Source: Physcomitrium patens
Taxonomy: Eukaryota > Streptophyta > Bryopsida > Funariales > Funariaceae
Length of the DNA: 64,000 bases
Direction of reading: 5' to 3'
NCBI RefSeq assembly: GCF_000002425.4
Contig: NC_037259.1
Location: 1,839,218 to 1,903,217 of the forward strand
A program made the position numbers and the translations under genes. Within the stretch, counting starts at the first letter, position 1; every line of letters begins with the position of its first letter. Positions 59,967 to 64,000 of the stretch are shown here, in pieces. Below the pieces are notes generated by a model that had not been told where the DNA came from, ran no database searches, and worked only from the letters and a program-made list of their open reading frames with translations.

Positions 59967-62900
59967 TGTAATTGTTACTTAGGTAATATGAATATGTAGA
60001 AGTAAGTAAAAATAGATTAATTTCAAAATACCATTCTAAAAAGCTTTCTAGATTTTGTTTTGACTTTATACATGTTTATAGTTAATTAATAGGTTAGAAA
60101 CTTAGTCAACAAGCTTATCATATGTCACATATATTGGTAGCTTGTAGAACAAGCTAATTATGTAGCACCTGTATAAAAAACTTATCTTACAAGTTAAGAT
60201 ATATGTCATGTAAAGTCAACACGTTTTTGGACGTCTTATAGAACATTGCCACATAAATCTTGAGTAGATAGTATATATAGAAGTAAGAGTGAAGCCTTCT
60301 TCACTCTTGTCAATTCTTTTCTTATTTCTAGTCCAATTTCAAGAATATCTACTTTATCTTTTTATAATATTTATTTTAGTTTTTTTTAATATATATATAT
60401 ATATATATAATATTTTTATTTTGTAATATTTCTTTGAAAGAGTCTCACTTAATTATTTACTTTTATCAAATTCTTGACTTTGATAGATTGACAAGAGCAC
60501 ACTTTTAATGTTAAAGCTTTGTCTTTTTTTGATTAAGAGTAGATTACTTCTTTCTCTTGATAAGACTTAAGCATATTAAGAGTTGCAGATTACCGACTTC
60601 TAAACCAATATTGTCCTTAATATTTTTTCTTTGATTTCAAGTCTTCTCTTCTATTTGTCTTAAGCGATATTAAACATCTTCTTTTCTTTAAGTATTATCA
60701 TAGTAGAGCTTCTTGAAATGAAAAATGCAATGGCACAAATGTAAGAGTAATTGAGAGAATTAATGCTTGTGATGCATCAACTTAATATATTGCCACAAGG
60801 AATTACAAGAATGGCAGAGAACAAAGATATAGAAATGATTGGAACTGCTTCAACATTTGCATCAAATCATATCTCTTCTCTTATAGTGGAACAACCTTTT
60901 AGTATTAGAGAACCAAGGATTGCACTATCTAAAAAGTTTGATGGCACAAGATTTACGTTTCAAGGATTTATCAATCAAGTATAACTTATGATTAAACTTG
61001 AACTCCAAAGCTATCCAACTCCAAAATTGTAAGTTACATTCATTGATATACTCCTTTTAAGTTTAACATTATCACGGTTTTTTTATCTTTTTTAAACAAC
61101 AAGATCTAATATTAAATAATCTAAAGGCTTTTTTGGCAAAGCTTTAATCTATGTATAGAAAATATGATGTAATTTGTATTGCAACCAATAATATCTATAT
61201 TTTGTAACAAGGCAATTAATTGATAATATTATATGCTTCATAATTTTGTCAACTTATAATTGATATGAAGTAAAATGATGCTATACTTGTTAGCCAATTT
61301 TTCTATGGATTACAATATGAGGTAAAAAAATTAATGATCAACTTATTTGATCCTCAAACATTGAGATGTGATAATCAGCTTTTTGAATTTCAATTTAAGA
61401 GTTGCATGAGTGCACCTCAATATTATTATAATTCAATCACAATACCAATGTATTTTCAACACATACATTTAGAAGTAAAAGATGTATAAATTGATATAGA
61501 ATATTTTAAGTATCTTAATAAGTAAGAAAAAACTTATTGTTATTAGGAAGGATTGTGCTTATATTATTGAGAATCTAAACATACTGCTTAATATTATTTA
61601 AAGAAACAACACAACCACAAAATGATGAGTATGGCTATCAAAGAAGATAGTATGTCAAAAAATGAGATTGTCTAACTACAATAGGAATTGTGGAGTTGGA
61701 CTTGTTACAATGTCTAGTGAAGGTCCTATTCTTTCTTAAAAATTCCATCCTTGTTTTACAATAAATATTATTTTAGGACCCAAAAATTACAAAGCTTTTA
61801 CTTTGTTAGATTTAGGAGTCTCAACATGTTTCTTAGATGAAGAATTTTCTAAAAGACATAGCATACCTTTAGTAAAGAAAACTAAACCTATTCATGTAGA
61901 AGTCATAAATGGTTGTCTATTGTCTTCAAGAAATGTTACTTATAAAATCTTTTCTATAAAAATAAAAACTAATGGTTATAATAGTTTTATAATATTTTAT
62001 ATTATTAATTCTCTTTTTAATCTAATTATTTTAAATTTATCATGGCTAAAAATATATGATTCAAAAATAGATTAGATTTATTGTAGTCTTAATTTTTTTT
62101 AAAAGTATAACTAAGAGTATAATTGATTAAGTAAAAATTCATAAGTCAAGTATAATTAAACTTGTATTTGTAAGTCCAAGAGCTTTCTTATATGCTGCAA
62201 AAATAAATAAATAAATAAACAAATAATCATATGTTATTTATGCTACATTTGTTTTTAATAGTAGAAAGACTTCAAGTAGCATTTCAAGCCAATATCAAGA
62301 TTTTTAAGATGTATTTGAAAAAAAAATGTGAAAACTCTATTAAAATATAGTCATTTTATTGCTCAATTGACCTTCAAGAAAGAACTCAATTGTCATTTGG
62401 ATCAATTTATAGTTTATCTCAAAATGAATTAGTTGAATTTAAGGAGTATATTGAAGAAAATTTAGCCAAGAATTTCATATGCCATTTCAAATCTCTAGCA
62501 AGAGCTTCAATTTCATTTGTGAAGAAAAAAATGGATCATTGTAGATGTATGTTGATTATCAAGGATTCAACAAAATCACCATCAAGAATAGATACATGCT
62601 ATCTTTAATATTTAGACTTCTTAATTACTTGAATCAAATTAAAAGCTATATGAAAATAGATCCATAAAAAGCATACAATGTGGTATGCATTAAAGAAAGA
62701 GATTAATAGAAGTCTGTGTTTCAAACAAGGTATGGATATTTTGAATACAAAATTATGCTTTTTGGACTTATAAATGTATCAATAGCTTCTCAACATCTAA
62801 TAAATGATGTTTTTGAGATTTTTTAGATGAATTTGTTGTCTATTATCTAGATGACATCTTAATCTATTCTAAGAACATAAAAAAACATGAACTTTTTGTT

Positions 62901-64000
62901 CATCATGTATTACAAAAACTAAAAGATGTGGCACTTTATGCTAAGATAGAAAAGTATATATTCTATATTATTCAAGTTGACTTTTTAGATACATCATTTT
63001 AAATGATGGACTTGTAATGGATCCTAAGAAAGTTCAAATTATTATGAATCAAAAGATTTTAAAACAGTAAGAGATGTCCAATTTTTTTTGAGATTTGTCA
63101 ACTACTATTCAATCTTTATCAAGAACTTCTTTTAAGTTCCAACTCCACTTATACATTTGACTTCTAAAGACAAACTTCAATAGAATCAAGAAGTGGAAGA
63201 AATATTTGAAGCTTTGAAGAAAGCATTTATTTTTACACTAATCTTGTATTAAATCAAGTTTTTTAATCCATTTTTTATGAAAATAGATACATTAGACTTT
63301 GCTTAAACTGCCATATTATTAAAAATGGAAATAGATGATAAACTTCATCCAATAGCTTTTCATTCAAGAAATTTTTTGATAGCCGAGATCAACTACAAGA
63401 TTCAAAATAAAGAATTTTTTGCAATTATAGATTTTTTTCAAGAATAGTGCTATTATCTAGAAGGCACTTTTGATCTAGTCATTATTTATACCAACTACAA
63501 TAATCTTGAATAATTTATGTCAGCATGTGTTTTAAATTGTTGTCAGGTCTATTAGAGCATGTCTTTTTTAAGATTTGATTTTAAGATCATTTATTCATCC
63601 AATGAATAATAAGATTTATTAGACGTCATTTTTAGATGTTCTTATCTTGAATCAAAAGAAAAAGATACATCTTTTGATAAATAAAGAATGATTTTCTTGA
63701 AGCCGAAGAATTTTCATCTTCAAGCAATAAAATCATCATTAACTATTGATTTAATCATTATCAAGAAAATTCAATAAAGTATGTCTTTTGATCCTTTAGT
63801 TCATGATATAAAGAATTATTTTTTTAAGTCTCATGATGCTTCTAAATTCAAATTCAAAATAACCTATTCTATTTCAAAAGACAGCTATATATTCTAAAAG
63901 AAAAAAACATGTTTATGTTGTAGTGATGTAACATGAATAATAGGTGAAAGAGTGTGGAAATCATTATAATGTAAGAGATCTTAGTTCAAAGTATTAGAAC
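59967..64000 (+). mobile_element. Ty3/gypsy relic B4, running off the window
   Basis: LTR-like leader 59967-60400 starting TGTAATTG. Gag from about 60730 (LALSKKFDGTRF-type wording and FQGFINQ at 60955) to 61650. Protease 61800-62075 (LDLGVSTCFLDEEFSKRHS, where a D-S-G triad has become D-L-G; then IHVEVINGCLLSS and LNLSWLK). RT 62340-63130 (FGSIYSLSQNELVEFKEYIEEN, SFVKKKMD, MLFGLINVS and YLDDILIYSKN near 62850). RNase H 63260-63700 (KMEIDDKLHPIAFHSRNF). This is the least decayed B copy in gag and protease, but still full of stops. The end lies beyond 64000. Confidence 0.75.

Larger units (their letters stand above)
45301..59990 (+). mobile_element. Ty3/gypsy relic B3, interrupted twice
   Basis: Gag about 45550-46500 (RSTLQPNLRSFASTSTKG, then PKKFHGIRLKF), protease 46670-47060, RT 47160-47570, an unclassified insertion (47571-49196), then RT resumes (YGYLKYNVMPFGLMNAP wording near 49230), RNase H 49800-50175 (LVAFHSKKFSAIKINNEIY, DHKNLEYFM), integrase 50300-51054 (IVDYFTKMEHFVLYTKS at 50705). 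C2 then interrupts. Integrase resumes at 59671 (SIQQTPFFANYDYH near 59680) and fades by about 59960. All parts carry stops. Confidence 0.8.

Overview
This window looks like a nuclear chromosome segment of a land plant, most likely a bryophyte such as a moss (inference: plant-type gene families, short GT-AG introns in a GC-moderate gene island, and very AT-rich flanks packed with decayed Ty3/gypsy LTR retrotransposons). The species cannot be fixed from sequence alone.

Layout: (1) 1-4748 is AT-rich decayed DNA with one LTR-like relic and a striking near-perfect inverted repeat (3785-4113). (2) 4749-18024 is a gene island with three recognisable cellular genes: a complete Y14/RBM8A exon-junction-complex gene (minus strand, four exons); an ankyrin-repeat plus protein kinase gene of the plant integrin-linked-kinase/Raf-like type (minus, about twelve exons, with two apparent one-base lesions); and an intronless F-box/kelch-repeat gene (plus). 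All three carry a telo-box (AAACCCTA or its complement) within about 160 bp upstream of the start codon. (3) 18025-21499 is non-coding. (4) 21500-64000 is a transposon nest. A badly decayed plus-strand Ty3/gypsy family (called B here; four copies in a row) is the substrate. A second plus-strand family (A, 23274-41390) landed in copy B1. A third, minus-strand family (C) landed twice: C1 (30428-40431) inside A, and C2 (51055-59665) inside the integrase region of B3. Target-site duplications and rejoining of the interrupted coding sequence support the order B, then A, then C1, and B3, then C2.

Family C is the best preserved. It has matched LTRs (766 bp in C1, 776 bp in C2), a primer binding site matching plant tRNA-Asp, a single-frame gag-pol of about 6 kb broken by nonsense codons, and an additional sense-strand ORF between integrase and the 3' LTR. 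In C1 that ORF spans 549 codons in one frame and has an N-terminal domain, a hydrophobic segment and a long coiled coil. This extra ORF is the strongest candidate for something not well described. C2 has internal deletions in integrase and in the extra ORF, the first marked by a perfect 14-bp inverted repeat at the junction.

All exon boundaries, domain calls and percent differences were worked out by eye. No database search was run.
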